A DNA stretch of 15,540 nucleotides from Verrucomicrobia bacterium UBA3750 (GTDB lineage Bacteria; Verrucomicrobiota; Kiritimatiellia; RFP12; UBA1067): contig DFGM01000017.1 in NCBI GenBank assembly GCA_002371755.1, forward strand, positions 1-15,540, in the 5' to 3' direction. The notes under the pieces are model-generated. The model made no database searches. It was not told where the DNA came from and worked only from the letters and a program-made list of their open reading frames with translations. This document shows, piece after piece, positions 1 to 7,378 of the stretch. A program made the position numbers and the translations under genes. Numbering within the stretch: the stretch's first letter is position 1; every line of letters begins with the position of its first letter.

Positions 1-60
1 TTCAATGCCCATTGGATTCCGGTTCAATGCCCATTGGATTCCCGGCCCATGGGCATTGGA
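1..60. repeat. Short palindromic intergenic repeats
   Basis: A 20-bp unit (TTCAATGCCCATTGGATTCC) occurs at 1-20 and again, identical, at 23-42, separated by GG. Each unit contains the small palindrome CAATG-CC-CATTG. At 49-58 the core recurs in inverted form (ATGGGCATTG), so the stretch can fold into several alternative hairpins. The window begins inside this element, so more copies may lie upstream. It resembles a REP-like intergenic palindrome family, but two direct copies plus one inverted copy are not enough to name a family. No coding sequence is seen here. Confidence 0.7.
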
Positions 61-74
61 CGCACAACGACATC

Positions 75-97
75 GGCAGGGCGGTGAGCCCCCTGCC
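75..97. other. GC-rich hairpin in the intergenic region
   Basis: GGCAGGG (75-81) pairs perfectly with CCCTGCC (91-97) across a 9-nt loop. No T-run follows on either strand, so it is not a typical intrinsic terminator. It could be the stem of a terminator or a processing site for a gene left of the window. Function unknown. Confidence 0.35.
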
Positions 98-162
98 CGC
101 CGCGGCGTCCGGCGCACCCCTACCTCACCCCTCGTGAGTCCTAAAGTAGTGAAAGCACCCCA

Positions 163-191
163 TTGACATGCGAACCGAGAAAGAGTATAAT
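163..191 (+). promoter_or_regulatory. Consensus sigma-70 promoter for tRNA-Pro
   Basis: A perfect -35 box TTGACA (163-168) and a perfect -10 box TATAAT (186-191) are separated by 17 bp, the optimal spacing for housekeeping sigma factors. The start site should fall near 198, giving a precursor leader of about 49 nt before the tRNA at 247. A match to consensus in every position is typical of strong stable-RNA promoters. Confidence 0.92.
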
Positions 192-246
192 ATGCGCAAT
201 TCTTGCTTGGACAGGGCTTGGACCTGGCGAGCAAGTCTCCCAAAGT

Positions 247-323
247 CGGAGCGTAGCGCAGTCTGGTAGCGCGTTTGCTTCGGGAGCAAAAGGTCGAGGG
301 TTCAAATCCCTCCGCTCCGACCA
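247..323 (+). tRNA. tRNA-Pro (anticodon CGG)
   Basis: This 77-nt cloverleaf has the acceptor stem CGGAGCG/CGCTCCG (247-253 with 313-319), discriminator A320 and an encoded CCA (321-323). The anticodon arm is TTTGC-TTCGGGA-GCAAA, which puts the anticodon CGG at 281-283 and reads the proline codon CCG. The T arm carries the usual GGTTCAAATCC. Overall it resembles the E. coli ProK type. It is transcribed alone from the promoter at 163-191 and is followed by a terminator-like hairpin. Confidence 0.97.
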
Positions 324-330
324 ATAAAAC

Positions 331-369
331 GCGTCTTCCGCAAAAGTGCAGAAAACGCGCTTTTTGTTT
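331..369. terminator. Probable bidirectional intrinsic terminator
   Basis: GCGTCTTC (331-338) pairs with GAAAACGC (351-358) with one mismatch. On the plus strand it is followed by GC and then TTTTTGTTT (361-369). On the minus strand the same stem is followed by GTTTTATT. It therefore sits correctly to stop both tRNA-Pro transcription (plus) and transcription of the convergent alpha-galactosidase gene (minus). The stem is modest, so the call is probable rather than certain. Confidence 0.55.
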
Positions 370-386
370 GCTGAAAAGCCGCATTA

Positions 387-406
387 TGAGGCGGGGTGCC
401 GCCTCA
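387..406 (-). other. Hairpin over the GH27 stop codon
   Basis: TGAGGCGG (387-394) pairs perfectly with CCGCCTCA (399-406) around a 4-nt loop. The stem includes the stop codon of the minus-strand GH27 gene. In the minus direction the next 18 nt contain only a short CTTTT run, so this is more likely a 3'-end stabilising hairpin, or a helper for the terminator at 331-369, than a terminator itself. Confidence 0.4.
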
Positions 407-2248
407 ATCCAGGTTGTTCAAGCCCGGCTCAATGTGCAGGAAGTCGATATCCGGCATCTTCGCACTGGCGTTGAAGAGCCGGATTGAATGGCAGCCTGCC
501 GAAAGCCTTGCAAGCACCGTGACTTCCGCCGTCTTCTCTCCACTCGGCGAAACCTTTACTCCGACAGCCTCCCCGCCGTCAATCGAAAGGAAGAATACGC
601 CTTCATCTACAGAGCGATAGCCTATGGTCAGGCAGCGCAAACCCTCCGTCGCGATAGCCACATCGTGCCATATAATGTCATTATCCGGCCTTCCGCCAAG
701 GTTTTTGACCAAATATGAATTGGATGCGCCATTGGCCTTGTCGGGGAAAGCAGTGCCGGCCTTGAGAGGATTGTGCAACTCCTGATAGGCTGTAAGGTAG
801 GCGCTTTCCGCCTGATAAAGGCGCCTTTCCAGTCGCGTCTCGGCGTCAAAACGGTAGAACTTCGATGCGTGCGGAGCCACCTTGACATGAATTTCGTCCT
901 TGAACATCCCGACATCAGCCATCTCGACCAAGTCGAAAGCGTCAATCCTGCCACCCAGACACAAGTCCTTGGCTCTTACGAGGAACTCGTATTCGCCGTC
1001 CGTGCCGTTGTAGAGGGTGACGAAGCGGGAAGTGCCGAACTTCGTCTTGGCGTCTTTGGCGAGAATCACGGCATCGCCATCGCGCACGACCACTTCGCCT
1101 TGAAGACCAAGATCGTTCTGGTTCATGCCAAGGAGATATGGGTTGGTGACGAGCGTCTTGGTGAATTCCGGCATGGCGTTGACATCGCATCCTATAAGAA
1201 GAGGAGAAGAAAGCATGCACCAAATGCCGAAATGGGTGGTTTCTTCATCCGCCGTAAGCCCGGTATCGCCATGTTTGCCGAAAGCGGATTTAACCTTCCC
1301 GCTGCGCTGACCGACCTCAAGCATGTCCATATCGTTGTAGTGCCCCGGCTTGGCATAAGCGTTTAGATAGAGATTTTCTGCGATTATATCGCGGACAGAG
1401 CGCCAATTTGCGCGAATATCTTTTGTGGTACGCCAGGATTCGGCGATATCGGCCGCCCAAGTGCCTGGGAAAGCCCAGCGGCAGAGGTTGAGCCGGACAT
1501 CGGTGCGGCCTGTCGCCTTGATAGCCTCGGCGATTTCAGTGTAGCGCTGTTTTTCGTCGAGTTTGAGCGCACGGCCTCCGCAATAGTCCACTTTAATGAA
1601 GTCGAAGCCGAGTTCGTTGAAGTGGAGCTGGCAATCTTCCGCATCATGGCCGTAGAGTCCTCCTCCGAGGCCACCCTTATCCTTGCCGCCCTCGCTACTT
1701 CCACCCCACATGCTGCCGCATGTATCTTTGCCGGCGTCGGAATATATGCCAGCCTTGAGTCCGAGGGCATGAATGCCGTCCACTGTAGGCTTCATGCCGT
1801 TCGGGAAGCGTTGCGGATGGAAGCGAAGCCTGCCGTCTTCGCCGTGCCCCCAGAAAAAGCCGTCGTCGATATTGACATACGTGTAGCCGGCTGCCTTAAG
1901 TCCGTTAGTCGCAATGGCGCGAGCCGTATCGAGGATGATTTCCTCGGAAATATCGCAGCCGAAGACGTTCCAACTGGACCAGCCCATGAGCGGACGCAGT
2001 TTCATGTCGGCCGCAGGCGGGATTGCAGCGTCGTCCAAGAGGCTGGCCGCACGTTTGGCCATGGCATCCTTGTCGACACCATCAAGCCGGCTCAGATTGA
2101 CGTATGCTTTGCCGGCCTTGAGGTCGATACGTATACGCTTGTCACATTTAGGGCACTCGCGGAATTCGACGCGGGGATCTGCGGCGCCATGCGTCTGGGG
2201 CAGAGCGAAGATTGCAGCCAACAGCGGCAGAACGAATGTGTGCTTCAT
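404..2248 (-). CDS. Secreted GH27 alpha-galactosidase with C-terminal CBM-like domain
   Basis: This 614-residue exported glycoside hydrolase probably removes terminal alpha-galactosyl residues from oligo- or polysaccharides. Residues 1-22 look like a Sec signal peptide (MKH, then a hydrophobic run, cleavage near HGA/AD). The GH27 barrel starts at GWSSWN (89-94), a family hallmark. The nucleophile is Asp221 in FIKVDYCGG and the acid/base is Asp277 in SWRTTKDI, both by family analogy. A glycine-rich insert (about 180-200) precedes LYGHDAEDC. Residues from about 478 to 610, starting YQAES, look like a CBM6/35-type jelly roll. Residues 23-80 are an unusual pre-domain with one CPKC motif (32-35). 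The start is supported by AGGAG 8 nt upstream (2257-2261). The gene has its own promoter and is divergent from the large operon. Alpha-N-acetylgalactosaminidase or another GH27 specificity cannot be excluded. Confidence 0.93.
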   Translation of the reverse strand: MKHTFVLPLLAAIFALPQTHGAADPRVEFRECPKCDKRIRIDLKAGKAYVNLSRLDGVDKDAMAKRAASLLDDAAIPPAADMKLRPLMGWSSWNVFGCDISEEIILDTARAIATNGLKAAGYTYVNIDDGFFWGHGEDGRLRFHPQRFPNGMKPTVDGIHALGLKAGIYSDAGKDTCGSMWGGSSEGGKDKGGLGGGLYGHDAEDCQLHFNELGFDFIKVDYCGGRALKLDEKQRYTEIAEAIKATGRTDVRLNLCRWAFPGTWAADIAESWRTTKDIRANWRSVRDIIAENLYLNAYAKPGHYNDMDMLEVGQRSGKVKSAFGKHGDTGLTADEETTHFGIWCMLSSPLLIGCDVNAMPEFTKTLVTNPYLLGMNQNDLGLQGEVVVRDGDAVILAKDAKTKFGTSRFVTLYNGTDGEYEFLVRAKDLCLGGRIDAFDLVEMADVGMFKDEIHVKVAPHASKFYRFDAETRLERRLYQAESAYLTAYQELHNPLKAGTAFPDKANGASNSYLVKNLGGRPDNDIIWHDVAIATEGLRCLTIGYRSVDEGVFFLSIDGGEAVGVKVSPSGEKTAEVTVLARLSAGCHSIRLFNASAKMPDIDFLHIEPGLNNLD

Positions 2249-2315
2249 GTACTTTACTCCTTATATGTTTTGAACGTGCATAACTCACTTTAAGGGACTG
2301 ATTTCCAATGACCAT

Positions 2316-2324
2316 ATTATACCA
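2316..2324 (-). promoter_or_regulatory. Extended -10 promoter for the GH27 gene
   Basis: On the minus strand the sequence reads TGGTATAAT: a perfect -10 box (2316-2321) with an extended -10 TG element (2322-2324). No convincing -35 box is seen 16-18 bp upstream, as is common for extended -10 promoters. The start site would be near 2309, giving a leader of about 60 nt that contains the AGGAG ribosome site at 2257-2261. Confidence 0.75.
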
Positions 2325-2362
2325 TATTCCCCCGAAACCCGCTACCCTCCACACGCAAAATA

Positions 2363-2371
2363 TGGTATAAT
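2363..2371 (+). promoter_or_regulatory. Extended -10 promoter for the ugd operon
   Basis: TGGTATAAT (2363-2371) has a perfect -10 box at 2366-2371 and the TG extension. There is no clear -35 box. Transcription should begin at about 2378-2381, which is at or within 3 nt of the ATG at 2381. The ugd message would therefore be leaderless or nearly so. This promoter is also the only evident one for the eight-gene run up to 15043. Confidence 0.75.
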
Positions 2372-2380
2372 ATGCGGCGT

Positions 2381-3733
2381 ATGAACAAAAACATAGTCTG
2401 CATAGGCGCCGGGTATATCGGCGGGCCTACGATGGCGGTAATCGCAAAGATGAACCCGACGCGCAAGGTCGTGGTGGTGGATATCAATGCCGAGCGAATC
2501 GCCGCTTGGAACTCTGCCGATTATTCCCTGCCCATCTACGAACCGGGGCTTGTTGACGTGGTGAAGGAGACTCGCGGCAAAAACCTCTTCTTCTCCACCG
2601 ATATCGAAGGAGCGATAAAGGAATGCGACATCATCTTCGTGGGCGTGAACACGCCGACGAAGACGTTCGGGCGCGGGGCTGGAATGGCCAGCGACCTCCA
2701 GTATTGGGAGGCGACGGCGCGCGAAATCAAGAAGTTCGCAACCTCAGACAAGCTGGTCATCGAAAAGTCCACCCTTCCCGTAAGGACGGCAGCGGCGATG
2801 GAGGCGATTCTCAACGATCACGCCAAATACCGTCTCACCGTTCTTTCCAATCCCGAGTTTCTGGCGGAAGGGACGGCGATAAAGGACCTCTTGGAGCCTG
2901 ACCGCGTCCTCATCGGCGGTCCAACTACGCCGGAAGGCCTCGCAGCGGTGGAGGAAGTTGTCGATATTTACGCATCTTGGGTGCCGCGCGAGAAGATTTT
3001 GACAACTAATGTATGGTCGGCAGAGCTCACGAAACTCGCTGCAAACGCGTTTCTTGCGCAGAGGGTTTCCTCGATAAACGCCATAGCCGGGCTTTGCGAA
3101 GCCACGGGGGCCGATGTCGACGAGGTGGCGCGGGTAATCGGCGCGGACGGAAGAATCGGGCCCAAGTTCCTGAAGGCGGGTCCCGGTTTCGGCGGCAGTT
3201 GCTTCAAGAAGGACGTCTTGAATCTCGCGTATCTTTGCGAGTCGTTCGGGCTGCATACGGCCGCAGAATACTGGATGGGCGTAATCAAAATGAACGAGCA
3301 CCAGCAAGAGAGGATCGTGACGCGCCTGTTGAAGGAGATGTTCAACACGATAGCGAACAAAAAGGTGGCGCTTTTCGGCTTCGCATTCAAGGCGGATACA
3401 GGCGACACGCGCGAGACTCCCGCCGGCACGGTGGCGCGCAATCTGGCGGAAGAGCACGCACTTATATCCGTCACCGACCCGAAGGCGCTGCCCAACGCGA
3501 AGAAAGATCTTGCAGACCTCGCGAATGTCGCGTTCGAAGAAGACGAATACGCTGCGGCGACGGATGCCGATGCAATCGTGCTTATGACCGACTGGCGGCA
3601 TTATCCCGCTCTCGACTGGAAGAAGATATTCTCGCTCATGCGCAAGCCGGCGCTCGTGTTCGATACGCGCAACTGTCTTGACGCGGCGGCCTTGCGCGAA
3701 ATAGGCTTCAAGGTGATGAATATAGGCAAGTAA
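2381..3733 (+). CDS. ugd: UDP-glucose 6-dehydrogenase, eukaryote-like type
   Basis: This enzyme oxidises UDP-glucose to UDP-glucuronate with two NAD+, supplying acidic sugars for surface polysaccharides. The protein has 450 residues from this start. It opens with the NAD-binding loop IGAGYIGG (8-15). The catalytic cysteine is Cys274 in GFGGSCFKKD, and SNPEFLAEGTAIKDL is the family signature. Stretches such as LPIYEPGL, NPDRVLIGG-like and FAFKADTGDTRETPA resemble animal and plant UGDH more than the typical short bacterial form. An in-frame ATG at 2372 would add three residues, but it lies directly after the -10 box, upstream of the expected start site. I therefore chose 2381. No Shine-Dalgarno is present, consistent with a leaderless message. 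It is first in the operon, 41 bp before argS. Confidence 0.95.
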   Translation: MNKNIVCIGAGYIGGPTMAVIAKMNPTRKVVVVDINAERIAAWNSADYSLPIYEPGLVDVVKETRGKNLFFSTDIEGAIKECDIIFVGVNTPTKTFGRGAGMASDLQYWEATAREIKKFATSDKLVIEKSTLPVRTAAAMEAILNDHAKYRLTVLSNPEFLAEGTAIKDLLEPDRVLIGGPTTPEGLAAVEEVVDIYASWVPREKILTTNVWSAELTKLAANAFLAQRVSSINAIAGLCEATGADVDEVARVIGADGRIGPKFLKAGPGFGGSCFKKDVLNLAYLCESFGLHTAAEYWMGVIKMNEHQQERIVTRLLKEMFNTIANKKVALFGFAFKADTGDTRETPAGTVARNLAEEHALISVTDPKALPNAKKDLADLANVAFEEDEYAAATDADAIVLMTDWRHYPALDWKKIFSLMRKPALVFDTRNCLDAAALREIGFKVMNIGK

Positions 3734-3774
3734 ACAGGGCGACACAACTTACACGGCATCAATTCCAGCGAGCT

Positions 3775-5445
3775 ATGACACTAGACGATATCGTAAAGGC
3801 GGCTTTTGCCGCCGCGTTTCCCGGCGTTGAGACGCCAGGCTTGAGGGTAGTACCAGCCACCGACCCGAAGTTCGGCGACTACCAGTGCAACGATGCGCTG
3901 AAGATTGCCAAGAAGGTGGGCATGAAGCCGCGCGACGCCGCACAAAAGGTCGCCGACGCGCTGGATAAGGCATGCTTCGAGAAGGTCGAAGTCGCAGGTC
4001 CAGGCTTTCTCAACCTCACCGTGCGCGGAGACTGGATCGCCCAACGCCTCTCCGAACTTGCCAAAGCCGACAAGTGCGGCATCCCGCAGTCCGGCAAGGG
4101 CAAGCGCGTGGTCATAGACTATTCCTCGCCGAACGCGGCCAAGCAAATGCATATCGGCCACATCCGCTCTACCGTTATCGGATGCTCCATCGACCGCATC
4201 TTCCGTTCGCTCGGCTACGACGTCATAGCCGACAACCATCTCGGCGACTGGGGAACCCAGTTTGGCATACTCATCAAGGGCTACCGCGAATGTCTCACGG
4301 ACGAAGAGCGCGCCAATTTGACCGTCGCCAACCTCGAAAAGTGCTACGTCCTTTCCGCCGCTAAAGCGAAGGAAGAGGATGGCGTCTGGAAAGATGCGTG
4401 CCGCGCGGAACTCGTGAAGCTCCAGCAGGGCGACAAGGAGAACCTCGCGCTCTGGAAGCGTTTCATTGAAATATCCATAGGCGAGTTCGAGCGGATGTAT
4501 GCCAAGCTCGGCGTGAAGTTTGATACATACCGGGGCGAGTCGTTCTACAATCCGCTCATGCCGGGCGTGGTGGAGAAGCTCGTAAAGGCGGGGCTCGCCG
4601 TGGAAAGCGAAGGCGCGCTCGTCGTAAACCTCGAGAACGAGAACCTGGGCGTCGCCATCGTGCGCAAGTCCGACGGCGGCTACAACTACACGACCAGCGA
4701 CCTCGCTTGCGTCGAAAAGCGCGTCGAGGACTACGACCCCGAGCGAATCATCTATGTCACCGACGACAGGCAGAAGCTGCATTTCGCCCAATTCTTCTCT
4801 ATTTGCGCGAAACTCGGGCAGAAAGTGAAGCTTGTGCACGTGCCGTTCGGACTCATGAGCTATCAGGGCAAGGCGATTTCGACCCGCGAGGGCAACCTTA
4901 TTCGTCTCGATGATTTGCTCAGCGAGGCTGTGCGCCGTGCCTACGACATCGTGAAAGAACGCGGAGGCAGCGAAGAACTCGCGGCGCAAATCGGCATTGG
5001 AGCCGTGAAATACGCTGATTTGAGCCACGACCCCGCCACGGCGATCGACTTCAACTGGGATAAGGCACTCGCCTTGGAAGGCAATTCCGGCCCGTATCTC
5101 CAGTATGCACACGCCCGCGTATGCTCGCTCCTCGCCAAGGCTGGTGGAGTGGATGCGGCCCCCGAGGGGTTCATCATTGCCACCGAGCCGGAGAAACGCC
5201 TCGCATTGCAGCTCCTTGAGTTCCCTGGTGCGGTGGTGCGCGCGGCGGAAGCATACAAGCCAAGCGTTCTTGCAGAGTACCTCTTCCAGACGGCCCAGCT
5301 CTATTCTTCGTTCTACCAGAACACTCCCGTCCTAAAGTCCGAAGAGCCGGTGCGTACGGCAAGGCTGAAACTTTGCCGTCTTTTCGGCGAAATCGTGAAA
5401 ATGGCGCTTTCGCTTCTCGGAATCGAAGCACCGGAGCATATCTAG
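3775..5445 (+). CDS. argS: Arginyl-tRNA synthetase
   Basis: This cytoplasmic class I synthetase charges tRNA-Arg with arginine. It has 556 residues, close to the usual length for the family. The N-terminal domain (about 1-105) binds tRNA. The catalytic Rossmann fold has SSPNAAKQMHIGHIRST with HIGH at 126-129, then GDWGTQFG at 157-164. The KMSKS position reads MSYQGKAISTREGN (361-374), a normal ArgRS variant. The C-terminal DALR-type anticodon domain starts near GNSGPYLQYAHAR (436-448) and the protein ends in LGIEAPEH, as is common in the family. The stop is TAG. No Shine-Dalgarno sequence precedes the ATG. It lies between a sugar-nucleotide gene and an aromatic biosynthesis gene, 7 bp before the next start, so it is almost certainly co-transcribed with them. 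Confidence 0.97.
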   Translation: MTLDDIVKAAFAAAFPGVETPGLRVVPATDPKFGDYQCNDALKIAKKVGMKPRDAAQKVADALDKACFEKVEVAGPGFLNLTVRGDWIAQRLSELAKADKCGIPQSGKGKRVVIDYSSPNAAKQMHIGHIRSTVIGCSIDRIFRSLGYDVIADNHLGDWGTQFGILIKGYRECLTDEERANLTVANLEKCYVLSAAKAKEEDGVWKDACRAELVKLQQGDKENLALWKRFIEISIGEFERMYAKLGVKFDTYRGESFYNPLMPGVVEKLVKAGLAVESEGALVVNLENENLGVAIVRKSDGGYNYTTSDLACVEKRVEDYDPERIIYVTDDRQKLHFAQFFSICAKLGQKVKLVHVPFGLMSYQGKAISTREGNLIRLDDLLSEAVRRAYDIVKERGGSEELAAQIGIGAVKYADLSHDPATAIDFNWDKALALEGNSGPYLQYAHARVCSLLAKAGGVDAAPEGFIIATEPEKRLALQLLEFPGAVVRAAEAYKPSVLAEYLFQTAQLYSSFYQNTPVLKSEEPVRTARLKLCRLFGEIVKMALSLLGIEAPEHI

Positions 5446-5452
5446 GCGAAAT

Positions 5453-7378
5453 ATGCAGCTAGGACGCCAGCTCAAGCTTGAAGTATACGGCGAATCGCAT
5501 GCGCCGAAGATTGGCATGCGGCTCACCGGATTCCCTCGCGGCGAACGAGTGGATGTGGATAAGCTTCAGACATTCATGGAGCGTCGCGCCCCCGGGCGCG
5601 ACTCCAATTCCACGCAACGCCGCGAGCCTGATGAAGTGGAGTTCGTTTCCGGACTCGACGCGAAAGGCGTCACCACCGGCGGCACGATAGAGGCCATAAT
5701 AAGAAACAGGGATTGCCGGAGCGGAGACTATGAAAAGAGTGTGCCGCGTCCCGGGCATGCCGACTACCCGAATTGGGTAAAGACGGGCACCATACCGCCC
5801 GGCGGCGGCGCAAACTCCGGTCGAATGACCGCCCCCATGTGCATAGCAGGCGCACTCGCGCTGCAGTCGCTGGAGCGAAAGGGCGTGAAAATCGCCGCAA
5901 AGGCCGTCTTTTGCCCTGACATAGAAGAGGCGAAACGCGAAGGCGATAGCGTGGGCGGAATAATCGAGTGCGAGATTGACGGGCTGAAGCCGGGCCTGGG
6001 CGGCGCGATGTTCGATGGGTTTGACGGCGCCATTGCCGAGGCCATCTTCGGGATACCGGGCGTAAAAGGCATAGAGTTCGGCAACGGTTTCGCCGCCGCG
6101 AGGCTCAGAGGCAGCGAGAACAACGACCCCTTCGCCATCGAAAACGGCAAGGTGGTGACTCTCGGCAACAACCATGGCGGCATATTGGGCGGCATGACGA
6201 GCGGAATGAAAGTCGTCTTTCGCGTGGCGATGAAGCCTACACCTTCTATATATAAGGAGCAGAAGAGTGTCGACTTATCCACCATGACGCCTGTCGCGCT
6301 CACGGTACGCGGGCGCCACGACCCTTGCATCGCGTTAAGAGCCGTTCCCGTGGTGGAAGCGCTCGCCGCCTTTACCGCGCTCGACTTCATCCTCGAAGAC
6401 GAAACGAGCGTCGAATATGGCGAGAACTTGATGGAGGAAATAGCATCTCTCGGCAAGTGCGTAATCGATTCCAATGTTGCGCGGCTCTATCCGCGGCTTG
6501 CCGAAAACGCCATTTTCACCGTGCCCTCCGGCGAGGCCACAAAGACGATCGACACCGTTTCAGCGATGTGGAGCGCGTTTGCGAAGGCAGGGCTCGGCAG
6601 AAACGATTGCATTGTCGCCATAGGCGGCGGCGTGACAGGCGACATGACCGGCTTCGCGGCCGCCACGTTTATGCGCGGAATAGACTGGATAAACGTGCCC
6701 ACTACGCTCCTTTCCATGGTGGACGCCTCGTTTGGCGGGAAGACCGCATGCGATCTTCCCGAGGGGAAAAACCTGGCCGGGGCATTCCATTCCCCGCGCA
6801 GCGTCATAATCGATACGGCGTTTCTGCGCACCCTTCCCGCTCGCGAGCTTGCGTGCGGAAGGGCGGAGATGATAAAGCACGAAATCATCTCCGGCAGGGT
6901 TTCACCGGCCTCGGGCGCCGGCATTCCGTCGCTCGACGAATTGAAGAAGAGCCTTGCCGTAAAGATAGCGACGGTAAAACGCGACCCGTGCGAAAGGACC
7001 GGCGAGAGGATGAAACTCAACGCCGGGCACACTGTGGCGCACGCATTGGAGAAGGCTACCGGCTTCGCCCTCACCCATGGCGAAGCCGTGGCGATCGGCT
7101 GCGTGGAAGAAGCCCGTCTCGCCGAAAGACTTTCGCTCGCCAAGCCCGGTTGGGCAGACGAAGTAAAGGCGCGTTTCCAAGCCGCCGCCTTGCCCACCGA
7201 ACTCCCGGATGGCATCTCTTTCGAATCCTTGAAGCCCCTGATGGCAGGCGACAAAAAGCGCGATGGCGCAAGCGTCGTGTTCGCATTGCCGTGCGGCTGG
7301 GGCGATGTGCGCGCCTGGCGCATGGATCTTTCACCGAAAACACTCCCGGAAACGGGGCACAACAAAGGGGAACAATGA
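5453..7378 (+). CDS. aroC-aroB: Chorismate synthase-3-dehydroquinate synthase fusion
   Basis: This single 641-residue protein joins shikimate-pathway steps 7 and 2. Residues 1-315 are chorismate synthase: GESH with His16, RRAPGRDSNSTQR (44-56), RPGHADY with His102, GNNHGGILGGMTSG (238-251) and GRHDPC (287-292). Residues about 316-626 are 3-dehydroquinate synthase: SGEATKT (359-365), GGGVTGDMTG (391-400), NVPTTLLSMVDASFGGKTA (414-432), AEMIKH (471-476), LNAGHTVAH (522-530) and THGEAV (541-546), which give the metal ligands Glu472, His526 and His542 by family analogy. Both halves are about 45-50 residues shorter than typical stand-alone enzymes. All these motifs are in one frame with almost no linker. 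A weak AGG lies 6 nt before the ATG. The TGA overlaps the gmd ATG, which suggests translational coupling. Confidence 0.95.
   Translation: MQLGRQLKLEVYGESHAPKIGMRLTGFPRGERVDVDKLQTFMERRAPGRDSNSTQRREPDEVEFVSGLDAKGVTTGGTIEAIIRNRDCRSGDYEKSVPRPGHADYPNWVKTGTIPPGGGANSGRMTAPMCIAGALALQSLERKGVKIAAKAVFCPDIEEAKREGDSVGGIIECEIDGLKPGLGGAMFDGFDGAIAEAIFGIPGVKGIEFGNGFAAARLRGSENNDPFAIENGKVVTLGNNHGGILGGMTSGMKVVFRVAMKPTPSIYKEQKSVDLSTMTPVALTVRGRHDPCIALRAVPVVEALAAFTALDFILEDETSVEYGENLMEEIASLGKCVIDSNVARLYPRLAENAIFTVPSGEATKTIDTVSAMWSAFAKAGLGRNDCIVAIGGGVTGDMTGFAAATFMRGIDWINVPTTLLSMVDASFGGKTACDLPEGKNLAGAFHSPRSVIIDTAFLRTLPARELACGRAEMIKHEIISGRVSPASGAGIPSLDELKKSLAVKIATVKRDPCERTGERMKLNAGHTVAHALEKATGFALTHGEAVAIGCVEEARLAERLSLAKPGWADEVKARFQAAALPTELPDGISFESLKPLMAGDKKRDGASVVFALPCGWGDVRAWRMDLSPKTLPETGHNKGEQ
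7365..7370 (+). promoter_or_regulatory. Ribosome binding site of gmd
   Basis: AAGGGG lies 4 nt before the ATG at 7375, inside the end of the AroC-AroB coding sequence. It fixes the gmd start at 7375, although the frame stays open for about 1 kb further upstream. The spacing is slightly short. The ATGA overlap adds coupling by re-initiation. Confidence 0.7.

Larger units (their letters stand above)
2313..2374. repeat. 16-bp perfect inverted repeat formed by two divergent promoters
   Basis: AATATGGTATAATATG occurs on the minus strand at 2313-2328 and on the plus strand at 2359-2374, with 30 bp between the arms. Each arm contains an extended -10 promoter. Identity extends well beyond the promoter hexamer, and 15 nt of the same sequence recur upstream of tRNA-Val at 15027-15041. 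It may be a conserved promoter form of this organism or, less likely, a binding site for a dimeric regulator. Confidence 0.8.

Noticed and set aside
1..60. CRISPR array
   Set aside because: There are only two direct copies with a 2-bp gap and no spacers, and no cas genes are present.
2372..2380. ATG at 2372 as the ugd start
   Set aside because: It begins at the base after the -10 hexamer, upstream of the expected transcription start, and the added residues are not part of the dehydrogenase fold.
3781..5112. Long minus-strand open frame (443 codons) opposite argS
   Set aside because: It is antisense to a clear arginyl-tRNA synthetase; its composition reflects the GC-rich coding strand and it shows no family motifs.
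6325..7374. N-terminal extension of the gmd frame by about 350 codons
   Set aside because: The upstream part overlaps the AroB domain in another frame and is rich in Arg and Ser as shadow frames are; the ribosome site and ATGA overlap fix the start at 7375.
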